DNA of 32,470 nt, taken from Bacteroidota bacterium. Lineage in GTDB: Bacteria; Bacteroidota; Bacteroidia; Chitinophagales; Saprospiraceae. Location: NCBI GenBank assembly GCA_963169325.1, contig CAUJEY010000286.1, positions 1 through 32,470 of the forward strand, read 5' to 3'. Under the pieces are notes generated by a model. That model saw only the letters and a program-made list of their open reading frames with translations. It ran no database searches and was not told the origin of the DNA. Both the position numbers and the translations under genes were made by a program. How positions within the stretch are numbered: the stretch's first letter is position 1; each line of letters begins with the position of its first letter. Positions 8,247-16,218 of the stretch are shown here, piece by piece.

Positions 8247-9002
8247 CTATTGAAATTTAAAACTCCGAAACACCATCCCCCGCACATCGAACACCAATAA
8301 CTGCCCAGAAAGCGGTTCGCCCACGCCGGTGGCGATTTTCAGCACTTCTGCCGCCATCATGGCGCCCACTATGCCCGGTACCGGCCCCATAACGCCGGCA
8401 TCCACGCAGTCGGGGGCATCGGTAGGCACATCGGGATACAGGTTGCGCAGGTTGGGGCCGTGTTGCCCGTCGGCCCTGGGCAGGTTGAATACCGACAGCT
8501 GGCCTTGAAAACCGGCGGCAGCGCCCCAAATCAGGGTTTTACCATGAGCCGTGCAAGCGTCGTTCACTACATAGCGGGTTTCGGTATTATCGGAGCCGTC
8601 GGCGACAAGGTCGAAGCCCGATATAAGTTCCCCGGCATTTTCAGCAGTCAACCGGAACGGGAATGCCGTGATATCGGGGAGTGGGTTGGCGCCACTCAGC
8701 CTGCGGGCCGCAGCCGTGGCTTTCGGTTGGCCGACATTTTCGGCGCCATACAATACCTGTCGATGCAGGTTGGTCGTATCTACGGTGTCGCCATCGACGA
8801 TGCCGATCCGCCCGACACCTGCCCCGGCCAGGTAGGGCAACAAGCCGGAACCGATACCGCCGGCGCCGATAACCAATATACTGATTTGCCGTAGCCGCGC
8901 CTGCCCTTCGAGGCTCCAGCCGGGCAGGGTCATTTGGCGGAGGTAACGTTGCCATTCCTCGGTAGTGAGGGGATTTGTTTCTTTTGATTGGATGCTTGTC
9001 AT
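8247..9002 (-). CDS. ThiF/MoeB/HesA-family adenylyltransferase (E1-like)
   Basis: A 251-residue E1-like enzyme that would adenylate the C-terminal glycine of a small sulfur-carrier protein such as MoaD or ThiS. Visible are the nucleotide loop VIGAGGIGSGLLPYLAGAGV, the following acidic strand end IVDGDTVDTTNLHRQVLY, GQPKATAAARRL, and DGSDNTETRYVVND with the catalytic-type Asp. It ends after the E1 core and has no C-terminal rhodanese domain, like E. coli MoeB. The usual first zinc Cys pair (CYRC before the Leu-Tyr/Phe-Pro motif) is replaced by NLRN in GPNLRNLYP, and only one Cys (PDCVDAGVMG) follows, so the structural zinc site is lost. No carrier protein, ThiG or Moa gene is adjacent, so the pathway (molybdopterin or thiazole) cannot be decided. 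Confidence 0.88.
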   Translation of the reverse strand: MTSIQSKETNPLTTEEWQRYLRQMTLPGWSLEGQARLRQISILVIGAGGIGSGLLPYLAGAGVGRIGIVDGDTVDTTNLHRQVLYGAENVGQPKATAAARRLSGANPLPDITAFPFRLTAENAGELISGFDLVADGSDNTETRYVVNDACTAHGKTLIWGAAAGFQGQLSVFNLPRADGQHGPNLRNLYPDVPTDAPDCVDAGVMGPVPGIVGAMMAAEVLKIATGVGEPLSGQLLVFDVRGMVFRSFKFQ

Positions 9003-9029
9003 GGTGAAATATATCTAGGCCTCAAGTCT

Positions 9030-9037
9030 CAAAATTA
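9030..9037 (-). promoter_or_regulatory. Candidate -7 box TAATTTTG for the ThiF-like gene
   Basis: On the minus strand TAATTTTG fits TAnnTTTG and lies 27 bases upstream of the ATG at 9002. It is the same octamer as proposed for the glycosyltransferase gene. The facing gene at 9124 has only a weaker TACCTTTA at 9062-9069. Confidence 0.4.
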
Positions 9038-9123
9038 CTGCTAATTCAACGCAAAGGCTGCTACCTTTACTTTCAGGTAACAAGACGATCCTTTGTCTTT
9101 TAAGTTTTTATAAAAATTTATAC

Positions 9124-10869
9124 ATGAATTTCTTGAACGAGCCGCTCCCCACAATAGATCGCCAGTGGCCGGCCGCCCTGCTAAAAAAAGCCGAAACCTT
9201 CCTGCGCCAAGGCAAAGTAGACGAACTGGAAGAAACCAAACCGGGGCATTGGATCGCCTTCGTACGGGATCAAAAAGACTGCGACGTTCAAATCCAACTG
9301 ACCGGCGCCGAAGTGAGCGACTGTACTTGCGACTGCGGCGCCGAAACCATGCCCTGCGAACACGCCGCGGCCGTACTGCTCTCCCTGCGCGATCGCCTTG
9401 CCGGCCTGCCGGCCAAACCTGCCCGTAGCACTAAAGGCATCGCAGCCAAAAAGCCGGTTCGGAAAAAGAAAGAAACCTTCGATGATATCCTGAACAGGGT
9501 GCCGCACGACGAACTTAAGGCCTTTATCAAAGAAGCCTTCGGCCGCCAGCGCGATTTCCGCAACATGTTTATGGCCCGCTTTTCCGAACCCGATGATACG
9601 GTGGGCAAGGAGGGTTATGCTAAATTAGTGAAAAATATCCTGCGCAGCGGGGTCAGTCGTTGGGGGTATATAGATGGGCGGGGCATACGCAAAGTGAGCA
9701 AACCCATGAACCAACTCCTGAAACAAGCGCAGATACAGCTCGATAAAAAACAGTTTCTCGGCCCGATACAGCTCGCGCAGGTGCTGCTCGAAGAAATTAG
9801 TGAACGTTTTACCACCGACTACGACAATGGCGGCTATCTGCAGGGATTTATCCACGAGGGCATGCAGTTTTTTCAAAAAACATTCGAATCTGCGTATGCG
9901 TCCCAAAGCCTGAAAAATGAACTTTGGAATTACCTCCTGGAACAATGCCCCAATGCCCGGTACCTCGAATATGGCAGTACTTTCCATGAGGAAATGATGC
10001 AACTTTTGGTCGATTACGCGCAACCTGGCGAACCGGAAGCGCGCCTGCACGCGGTGCTGGACGACCAACTGACCTTCGTGGCCGCCGGAAGTCGATCCGA
10101 CTTTATCAGCGGGTTCCGGCGAAAGTATTGGCTGGGTTGGAAAATCAATCTATATCGGACGTTGGAACGCAATACAGAAGCGCACGCATTGATCGACGCC
10201 AATCTGAACGTGCCCGAATTCCGGCAAATAAAAGTGGACACGGCTATCGAGGCCGAACGCTGGGACGAAGCCTTCGCTCTGATACACGATGGTCTGTCGC
10301 TGGCACAGCAGGAAAAATTCCCGGGCCTGGTGGTGCAGTGGAAAAAACAAATACTCCGCATTGCCCGGCTCCAAAACGACGTGAGCCAAATCCGGGCGAT
10401 GGCCCTGGATTTGTTCCGCACAGACCGGTATCAGCTGGAATATTTCAAAACTATAAAAGCGAGTTATCCGCCGGACGCGTGGCCACAGGTAGCCCGATCA
10501 ATTATCGTGGAACTGGAAAAACGGGAACACATGGCCGAATACCTGCTGCCGATTCTGGTAGAAGAACAGGATTGGCCGGGCATGCTCGCCTGCATTCGCA
10601 AGGAAGCGCGGTTCGACATGCTCCTGCGATATGAAGGCCTATTCCTGGAGCATTTCCCGGAAGACTCGGAAAAACTGTACGTAATCTGGCTGCGCCAAAC
10701 CGCCGACCGGGCTTCAAACCGCGACGAATACAAACAAGTGGTTATCCTGCTTCAAAACCTGTTGAAGTACCCGAACGGGAAGGACAATGTGGCTTTGTTA
10801 CTCCGGGAGTTTCGGGAAAAGTTTGGGCGCAGGCCGGCGATGATGGAGGAGTTGAAAAAGGTGAAATAA
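9124..10869 (+). CDS. SWIM zinc-finger domain protein
   Basis: A 581-residue protein. Near the N-terminus it carries a SWIM zinc finger with pattern CxCx8CxH: Cys67, Cys69, Cys78, His80 in SDCTCDCGAETMPCEHA. SWIM domains bind DNA, RNA or protein partners and occur in some SWI2/SNF2 ATPases, MuDR transposases and MEK kinases. Here there is no helicase or transposase domain. After a basic linker (KPVRKKKETFDD) the remaining 450 residues are predicted alpha-helical, with repeated hydrophobic/aromatic patterns that suggest a TPR-like scaffold. In other bacteria stand-alone SWIM proteins often neighbour an SNF2 helicase or MoxR/VWA genes, and none is here. The function is unknown; nucleic-acid-linked regulation is an inference. 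It converges on apaG with a 7-bp gap. Confidence 0.85.
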   Translation: MNFLNEPLPTIDRQWPAALLKKAETFLRQGKVDELEETKPGHWIAFVRDQKDCDVQIQLTGAEVSDCTCDCGAETMPCEHAAAVLLSLRDRLAGLPAKPARSTKGIAAKKPVRKKKETFDDILNRVPHDELKAFIKEAFGRQRDFRNMFMARFSEPDDTVGKEGYAKLVKNILRSGVSRWGYIDGRGIRKVSKPMNQLLKQAQIQLDKKQFLGPIQLAQVLLEEISERFTTDYDNGGYLQGFIHEGMQFFQKTFESAYASQSLKNELWNYLLEQCPNARYLEYGSTFHEEMMQLLVDYAQPGEPEARLHAVLDDQLTFVAAGSRSDFISGFRRKYWLGWKINLYRTLERNTEAHALIDANLNVPEFRQIKVDTAIEAERWDEAFALIHDGLSLAQQEKFPGLVVQWKKQILRIARLQNDVSQIRAMALDLFRTDRYQLEYFKTIKASYPPDAWPQVARSIIVELEKREHMAEYLLPILVEEQDWPGMLACIRKEARFDMLLRYEGLFLEHFPEDSEKLYVIWLRQTADRASNRDEYKQVVILLQNLLKYPNGKDNVALLLREFREKFGRRPAMMEELKKVK

Positions 10870-10876
10870 AGTACCT

Positions 10877-11263
10877 TTAATTCAACTTAAACGGCGACAC
10901 CATCTTGAACTCCGGGATGCTCACGTCAAACATCGACTGGTCGTCTATACGGGTCATCAGGTAGGTTCCCATCATTTTACCCATTTCGGTATCCAGGTTA
11001 CAGAAGGATGAATAACCATGTACTTCGCCGGGCGCCAGCACGGGTTGCATACCCACCACGCCGTCGCCTTCCACTTCGCGCATGGTACCGCTGGAGTCTA
11101 CGATCACCCAATGCCGGCGCAAGAGTTGCACGGTGTACGGGCTGCCATTTTCTATCGTGATGTGGTAGCCGAAAATAAATTTTCCTTCCCGCGGGTTCGA
11201 GTGCCCCGCAAGGTATTCCGTTTCTACGCTAACGGTAATGTTGTTGGTGGTGAGCGTTTCCAT
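10877..11263 (-). CDS. apaG: ApaG-family protein
   Basis: A 128-residue single-domain ApaG protein (fibronectin-III-like beta sandwich). The family was named for its effect on Ap4A levels and is linked to Co2+/Mg2+ efflux phenotypes, with no proven molecular activity. Visible family motifs are the N-terminal VSVETEYLAGHSNPREGKFIFGYHITIEN (read in parts), the central LLRRHWVIVDSSG, EVEGDGVVGMQPVLAPGE, and HGYSSFCNLDTEMGKMMGTY. Length is normal. The gene is alone on its strand, with a possible CACCTTTG -7-like box at 11283-11290, 19 bases upstream of the ATG. It converges with the SWIM-domain gene. Confidence 0.95.
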   Translation of the reverse strand: METLTTNNITVSVETEYLAGHSNPREGKFIFGYHITIENGSPYTVQLLRRHWVIVDSSGTMREVEGDGVVGMQPVLAPGEVHGYSSFCNLDTEMGKMMGTYLMTRIDDQSMFDVSIPEFKMVSPFKLN

Positions 11264-11343
11264 CGTGGAAAAAAAATTTGGGCAAAGGTGTTTAAAATAT
11301 GCGACTCAGCGAAATTATTTAACGGCAGCCCGCCAATACCACT

Positions 11344-11376
11344 AAAAAAGCCGAGACCGGACGTTTCCGGCTCGGC
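11344..11376 (-). terminator. Intrinsic terminator of the sigma/anti-sigma/lipoprotein unit
   Basis: Read on the minus strand, GCCGAGCCGGA pairs with TCCGGTCTCGGC (11 base pairs with one bulged T, loop AACG), followed by six T. This is a textbook Rho-independent terminator. It lies 108 bases after the stop codon of the lipoprotein gene at 11484. Confidence 0.85.
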
Positions 11377-11483
11377 TCATACGAAATTACTAAACACGGG
11401 TAATCTCTTGAAAGGGGTTTAGATCACCTGCGAGGTACCATTATTAATGCAATGGCCCAATGTCGCAACCAAGTTTATAACTA

Positions 11484-12449
11484 TTAAAGACTTTTGATAA
11501 AAGTCAATACGTCTTTGTCACTCATCGGTTGAGGGGATAAGGTTAAATTCGTGCTTTGACCCAGTTCCCAGGGTTTCTGCACCAGCCAATACTGTCCGCC
11601 GGTTTTACTGACCACCACGATTTTCACCGGATAGCCGATGGGTGCCGCCTCAAAACAGAATTCCGATGAATTATCGTCTCCTTTCATCTCTGCTACCGAA
11701 CGAATATTGTCGAACACCAGAAAAGCGCGCGTATTGAGCGCACTGAACTGAGCCGGAAGGGTAACGCAAAATGTCGCGGTTTGTTCGTTCACCGGCCGGG
11801 CACAATTACTCCAGCCCAACTGAGCAATAAGTTCGTATCCGGTTTGCTGAACACCACCGCCGATGGGCCACTCTGCCCAAAAAGCAGTGGTAGTGGTGCT
11901 GTTCCAGCCCGTGAGATTATTTTGCCCGTCCAGCGCACCGGTATACACTTCCATGTCGGATTTAACTTCGGCTGCGGGGAGCTGGATTTTAACGTAACGA
12001 TTCGGCAGTAACGTCAGATTTTTCCCATTGCAGGTCGCTTGTACATGGGCCACGCCTACGCTTTCGAGCATTTGCCCGCCGGGGGTGGAAATAGTAGGCA
12101 ATCTGCGGGCCATCAGGTCGCCTTTGCTCAACGCGGTGGTCACGGTGATTTTCAAATCGGGGCAGGTACTGCAAGGAACCGGCGTACCGGCGTCGTCAGC
12201 AAACAAATTTTCAGTGTCGGCCAGAAACACCCGCACGCCGCTTGCAGTAGTTAGTGTTGTGTCCGGGATAGAGCCCCCGAAAGAAAATACCGTGTGGGTA
12301 GAAGCCCCCGGCGCCTGAACGAACAGTTGGCCGAGATCCTCCAGGGCAGGTGTATAGGGGCGAAACTCCTCTACATCCTCGCGACAACCCCACACTGTTG
12401 CCAAGGTGCTTAGTAATGTGTATAAAAGTGTTTTCTTCAATCGATTCAT
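11484..12449 (-). CDS. Predicted lipoprotein of unknown function
   Basis: A 321-residue protein with a lipoprotein signal: basic start MNRLKKTLLY, hydrophobic core, and lipobox ATVWGC, with Cys22 as the predicted lipidated residue. The next residues (Arg-Glu-Asp-Val-Glu-Glu) are acidic, a pattern often linked to surface-exposed lipoproteins in Bacteroidota. The mature part is beta-rich, with paired cysteines (PCSTCPD and others) that could form disulfides. I do not recognise the family. It lies 204 bases downstream of the barrel fusion on the same strand, and a strong terminator follows it. It may therefore belong to the sigma-factor operon or be a target of that sigma factor; this is inferred from position only. 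Confidence 0.8.
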   Translation of the reverse strand: MNRLKKTLLYTLLSTLATVWGCREDVEEFRPYTPALEDLGQLFVQAPGASTHTVFSFGGSIPDTTLTTASGVRVFLADTENLFADDAGTPVPCSTCPDLKITVTTALSKGDLMARRLPTISTPGGQMLESVGVAHVQATCNGKNLTLLPNRYVKIQLPAAEVKSDMEVYTGALDGQNNLTGWNSTTTTAFWAEWPIGGGVQQTGYELIAQLGWSNCARPVNEQTATFCVTLPAQFSALNTRAFLVFDNIRSVAEMKGDDNSSEFCFEAAPIGYPVKIVVVSKTGGQYWLVQKPWELGQSTNLTLSPQPMSDKDVLTFIKSL

Positions 12450-12616
12450 AATTACAGGCGGTTTGTGGAATTATAAGGTTTGGGGGTTTGGGTCAAGCAA
12501 AGTGTATTACTCCGGAGATACGCTTGTTTTTTTATCCGCTGCTTTTAGAAAAAAATTTAACGCGCGCTTGATCTATCTGTCATTTCTTCTTCGCCCCTTT
12601 TCCCTGCGTCTCAGGA

Positions 12617-12651
12617 CAATCCGTAATCAGCAATCTGTAATCCGTAATCCA
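12617..12651 (-). repeat. Heptamer array (GGATTAC-type) abutting a stop codon
   Basis: Five 7-base units lie in register on the plus strand: CAATCCG, TAATCAG, CAATCTG, TAATCCG, TAATCCA. On the minus strand they read as GGATTAC variants. The array begins 2 bases after the stop codon (12654-12656) of the barrel-fusion gene. The rest of the 204-bp gap to the lipoprotein gene is A/T-rich with no other feature I can support. Confidence 0.85.
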
Positions 12652-12653
12652 TA

Positions 12654-14072
12654 CTAATTAAGGTCCATTATTCTGGTCATCCCAACCCGTATGCCGCCGA
12701 TACCGTAAGATTGTTTGACCGGATAGCCCGGCTTGGTAACCGGTTCGAGGATATGCCGGTAGTAAGGTTCTGCAAACAGGCGGGTTTTCGGGCCCACATG
12801 GTAATACCACTGAATACTGCCCAGCAGGCTCAAACTGACACGCGGCTGAAAAACATCGAACTGATGTTTGTTTGGCGTGAAAGAGGCCGGCTTGCCATTC
12901 AACTCCAGCATATTGCCCCGTTTCCAGAACAACACATTGACAGAGCCGCCAAGGTTCAGGCTGATGCCCGTGGCGCCGCTACGCAATTCCAGTGCGGCCT
13001 GGAGCGGGATGTCGAGCATGCCGAAGCGGTTGTAGGTTTTGACATAATTGGAACCGTATTCGATTACCGTATCTGTGACTGTTACCCACTGGCCGTTAAC
13101 CAATTGTTGTTGGATACGAATAGTGGTATTGATAAAATTCGGATCGATGTATTCAAATTTTTCAGTGAACTGGTCGTAGTGTAGTCCGGTACGGACGATA
13201 AAATTTTCTGCAAACAGGTACGAGGCCCGCAAGCCGAGGTTAAAGGCCGGCTCGCTGTGTTCCGTCAGAAGCCGGTCCTGCACATAAGCTTTAAATTCCG
13301 GGTTGCCGGTATCCAGGGTTTTCCGAACGAAAGACGGGCCCGCATACACATCCAGCAGCCAGGCTTGGCGGTTGGAGTGAAAATCGTAGCATTTTTTCGC
13401 GGCTTTCCGTTTGCTCAACCGGGGCTGGGCGAATGGCATCGAGGTCTGGCGCTCCCAGGCGTCGAGGGCTGATAGCCGGGCCGGCAACAGACTTGGGGCG
13501 GTGAAGGTAGCAGTGGCGGTAGCCAGGCCAGGTAATTCGGTGGGTAATTCCGGGGTAGCAGTGGGCGTGCCGGTAGCCTCCGGAAGTGCATTGCCGGCAG
13601 GGATTTCTGCTACGACCAATGGCGTAAGTTCCCCGGATTTCGGTTTTTGACGGGCGGCAGTATGGGCGCCTTCGGATTTGCTGGCGCTTTTTTGAGCCGG
13701 CGCAATAGCAGCATCCGAATTGGAGGCTTTAGTATTCGCTGTTAATTCCGCTGCATCCGGCGTTGCAGCCGGGCCGGCATAACCGGTCGCCGGATTAGCC
13801 GGAATGGACGCCTGTGGCGTTGTTTTTTCCACCGGTTGCGCCGGTGTAGTCTGCCTTTCCTGCGTGGTAACACTCGTTGGCAAAGGGCGGCTCCAAACCA
13901 TCCAGATGCCTGCCCCCGCCAGCCCCGCGGCCAGAAACCACAGGAGGAACCGGCGCTTTCGCCGGTGCAGCGCGTGCTCTACATTGGGCCAAACGAAAGC
14001 CGGTGGAGGCACCTCCACATCGTACAAACGCTGCCGCAACAAATCGTCAATATTATTAGTCTGGCGTTCCAT
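12654..14072 (-). CDS. Anti-sigma-like protein fused to an outer-membrane beta-barrel domain
   Basis: A 472-residue protein with three parts. Residues 1-41 are a cytoplasmic segment (NNIDDLLRQRLYDVEVPPP, then a basic patch HRRKRRF) resembling the N-terminus of Bacteroidota anti-sigma proteins. Residues 42-60 are one membrane helix (LLWFLAAGLAGAGIWMVW). Residues 61 to about 235 are a Pro/Ala/Thr-rich, probably disordered linker. The last 235 or so residues alternate polar and hydrophobic strands ending in GIGGIRVGMTRIMDLN, as in eight-stranded outer-membrane barrels of the OMP_b-brl type. There is no signal peptide. If both ends are in place, one chain would cross the inner membrane and sit in the outer membrane. 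The gene follows an ECF sigma factor by 83 bases; control of that sigma factor is the likely role. Alternatively, the barrel-like part is a periplasmic beta domain. Confidence 0.85.
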   Translation of the reverse strand: MERQTNNIDDLLRQRLYDVEVPPPAFVWPNVEHALHRRKRRFLLWFLAAGLAGAGIWMVWSRPLPTSVTTQERQTTPAQPVEKTTPQASIPANPATGYAGPAATPDAAELTANTKASNSDAAIAPAQKSASKSEGAHTAARQKPKSGELTPLVVAEIPAGNALPEATGTPTATPELPTELPGLATATATFTAPSLLPARLSALDAWERQTSMPFAQPRLSKRKAAKKCYDFHSNRQAWLLDVYAGPSFVRKTLDTGNPEFKAYVQDRLLTEHSEPAFNLGLRASYLFAENFIVRTGLHYDQFTEKFEYIDPNFINTTIRIQQQLVNGQWVTVTDTVIEYGSNYVKTYNRFGMLDIPLQAALELRSGATGISLNLGGSVNVLFWKRGNMLELNGKPASFTPNKHQFDVFQPRVSLSLLGSIQWYYHVGPKTRLFAEPYYRHILEPVTKPGYPVKQSYGIGGIRVGMTRIMDLN

Positions 14073-14155
14073 TTTTTTAATAATACGTTGTTAATCAGGG
14101 GGTATGCAGTCTTTTTATATTTAAAAACAGGGCGTATAATCGGCCCCGCAGAACA

Positions 14156-14704
14156 TTACACTTCAATTTTCGTGCGCACTTTGTGCAAAATTTCCAATTG
14201 TTCGCACAGCCAGCGCCGGGCTTTGGTTAGTTGGGAGCGAGAGGTGCTTTCCTGGATACCCATCAATTCCGCCACTTCGGCATGTGAGTATCCTTCGATC
14301 GCCACCAGATTAAACACCACCCGGTACCCGTCGGGCAAACGGCTGATCAGGCGCAGCAATTCTGCTTCCGACAGGATCGCCAGCGCATCCGGATCGACCG
14401 GAGATTCCGGCAGGTGTTCGTATCCGCTCGATTCGTGTTCAAAACGCTGGCGCTGGTAAGCGCGCAGGGCAGTGTTGATCATAATCCGCCGCACCCAGCC
14501 TTCGAACGAACCCTGAAACTGGAACTGATCCAGTTTGGTGAAAACTTTGACAAAACCTTCCTGGAGAATATCCGCTGCATCCGACGGGGAACGGGCATAG
14601 CGCAGACACACCGCGTGCATCTTGCCGGCAAACTGCTCGTACAATTGTCGCTGACATTGCGCGGACCCGCGCAGACAGCCCCGGATAAGATCTTGTTCGC
14701 TCAA
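14156..14704 (-). CDS. ECF RNA polymerase sigma factor
   Basis: A 182-residue sigma-70 family ECF factor. Region 2 is seen in YEQFAGKMHAVCLRYARSPSDAADILQEGFVKVFTKLDQF (read in parts), with the conserved Asp-Ile-Leu-Gln-Glu core, and GWVRRIMINTALRAYQR. Region 4 is seen in LPDGYRVVFNLVAIEGYSHAEVAELMGI followed by the recognition helix ESTSRSQLTKARRWL. The start is TTG at 14704: a stop codon lies six codons upstream in frame and there is no ATG that keeps region 2 complete. The next gene on the strand encodes the anti-sigma/barrel fusion, a standard ECF/anti-sigma order. A TACCTTCG motif about 60 bases upstream could be its promoter. Confidence 0.95.
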   Translation of the reverse strand: MSEQDLIRGCLRGSAQCQRQLYEQFAGKMHAVCLRYARSPSDAADILQEGFVKVFTKLDQFQFQGSFEGWVRRIMINTALRAYQRQRFEHESSGYEHLPESPVDPDALAILSEAELLRLISRLPDGYRVVFNLVAIEGYSHAEVAELMGIQESTSRSQLTKARRWLCEQLEILHKVRTKIEV

Positions 14705-14850
14705 AAAATCGGGCGGTTACAATAAGTGGCTAAAGTCTGGCTTTCGGCGCGGAGTTTCCCCGAAGGTACGCGCAATTCAGATGCGGCACAATGCTTTTTC
14801 GCTGCCCGGGGTGTCTTTTTTTGCAAAATATACCTTTTTTAAAAGGTCTT

Positions 14851-16056
14851 TTACATTTCCTTCGGATAACAAACAAAATACTTGGTCACTTCCTGGGTGT
14901 ACAGAGGCACGTCGGAGCACTGGTCGATCGGCAAAACCCGCCCGTCTTTAAACAGGATTTTGATCTGCTCATGGGTATCGTCGTAAGCGCGATTGCTTTC
15001 GCGGCCATCGAAAACCAGGTGCTCGAGTGGTACATCAGGACCGAACATCTGCCCGGTTTTTTGCCGGATCGTTTCAATATAATCCGGCTCTATAGGTACG
15101 GTACGCCATTCCAGTCGAAATAATTTCCGGTCCAACAAGCCTTCGGAAAGAAAAGACAATACAAAGTCGGGTGATTTGCGCCAGGATTTGATAGCTGCCG
15201 CGATATCCACATCGTCGAGGTGCGCAAAATGTTCGAGCAGTTCAGGTACGGCGGGTTGCTCCGTTGCTTTCCGGTATAAAAACCAGCGTAGAGGCCCCGA
15301 TGCTTCCAATTCCGTACCGGCAAGCGCCAGTTCGCGAGCCCGGCGCAGCAGATGGATCACCATGTGCTCGGCAGAAACGTTGGTTTTGTGCAGATACACC
15401 TGCCAATACATCAGCCGGCGGGCAATCAGGAATTTCTCGATGCTGTAAATACCCTTTTCTTCCACCACCAACTCCCCCTCATGCACGGCTAACATCTTGA
15501 TAATGCGGTCGTAACCGATCACCCCTTCCGACACGCCGGTAAAAAAACTGTCGCGGTTCAGGTAGTCCATCCGGTCCATGTCCAACTGGCCGGAAACCAA
15601 TTGATGCAGGAATTTTTTATCGTACCGGTCGGTAAAAATATCAATAGCCAACCCCAATCGCCCGCCGAACTCCCGGTTGAGCGCTTCCATAAATAACAAC
15701 GACAGTTGTTCGTGGTGCAAATCCACGATGGTATGTTCCAGGGCATGTGAATAGGGCCCGTGGCCGATATCATGCAACAAAATAGCCACGCAGGCGGCTT
15801 CCGCCTCTGCTTCGGAAATTTCCGTCCCTTTGCTCCGCAACACTTCGATAGCCTCCTGCATCAGGTGCAAAGCCCCCAGCGCATGGTGAAAGCGCGTGTG
15901 CAGCGCGCCGGGATAAACGTAGTGTGCCAGACCCACCTGCCGGATACGCCGCAGGCGCTGGAAATGCGGGTGATCCACCAGATCGAGCAGCAAACCATGC
16001 GGCACCGAAACAAAACCGTAGACCGGATCGTTAAAGATTTTGAGTTTATTATTCAT
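14851..16056 (-). CDS. HD-domain phosphohydrolase (dGTPase/SAMHD1-like)
   Basis: A 401-residue HD-superfamily metal-dependent phosphohydrolase. Metal ligands are visible as His57/His58 in TRFHHALGALH, His95-Asp96 in LLHDIGHGPYSHALE, and a later Asp in LDMDRMDYLNRDSF. The N-terminal KIFNDPVYGFVSVPHGLLLDLVDHPHFQRLRRIRQ (read in parts) matches a family widespread in Bacteroidota and Firmicutes and related to dNTP triphosphohydrolases and SAMHD1. The likely substrate is a nucleotide, unproven. ATG 16056 is preferred over an upstream start at 16131, because the extra 25 residues are not family-like and would overlap a candidate -7 box (CACCTTTG, 16077-16084). It is divergent from porX with a 162-bp shared upstream region. 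Confidence 0.9.
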   Translation of the reverse strand: MNNKLKIFNDPVYGFVSVPHGLLLDLVDHPHFQRLRRIRQVGLAHYVYPGALHTRFHHALGALHLMQEAIEVLRSKGTEISEAEAEAACVAILLHDIGHGPYSHALEHTIVDLHHEQLSLLFMEALNREFGGRLGLAIDIFTDRYDKKFLHQLVSGQLDMDRMDYLNRDSFFTGVSEGVIGYDRIIKMLAVHEGELVVEEKGIYSIEKFLIARRLMYWQVYLHKTNVSAEHMVIHLLRRARELALAGTELEASGPLRWFLYRKATEQPAVPELLEHFAHLDDVDIAAAIKSWRKSPDFVLSFLSEGLLDRKLFRLEWRTVPIEPDYIETIRQKTGQMFGPDVPLEHLVFDGRESNRAYDDTHEQIKILFKDGRVLPIDQCSDVPLYTQEVTKYFVCYPKEM

Positions 16057-16146
16057 CGTTATTCCTTCAAGCCCTGCAAAGGTGCGAATTTGCCGTTCTG
16101 GTACGGTTTTGCAGGGATAATTTTTATGCAAAGCCCCCGGAAGAAC

Positions 16147-16154
16147 TACCTTCG
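16147..16154 (+). promoter_or_regulatory. Candidate -7 box TACCTTCG for porX
   Basis: TACCTTCG differs from TAnnTTTG at one position and lies 64 bases upstream of the porX ATG. In the same divergent region, CACCTTTG on the minus strand (16077-16084) serves the HD gene. No -33 TTG at the usual distance is evident. Confidence 0.35.
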
Positions 16155-16218
16155 TGTCCTATTCAATTAAACATAAATAAAACCATAATATAGCCTTAAA
16201 ACAGGCTCACCCTCACTC

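Noticed and set aside
12479-12497. GGTTTGGG repeated twice upstream of the lipoprotein gene
   Set aside because: Only two 8-base copies; probably chance in a G/T-rich leader.
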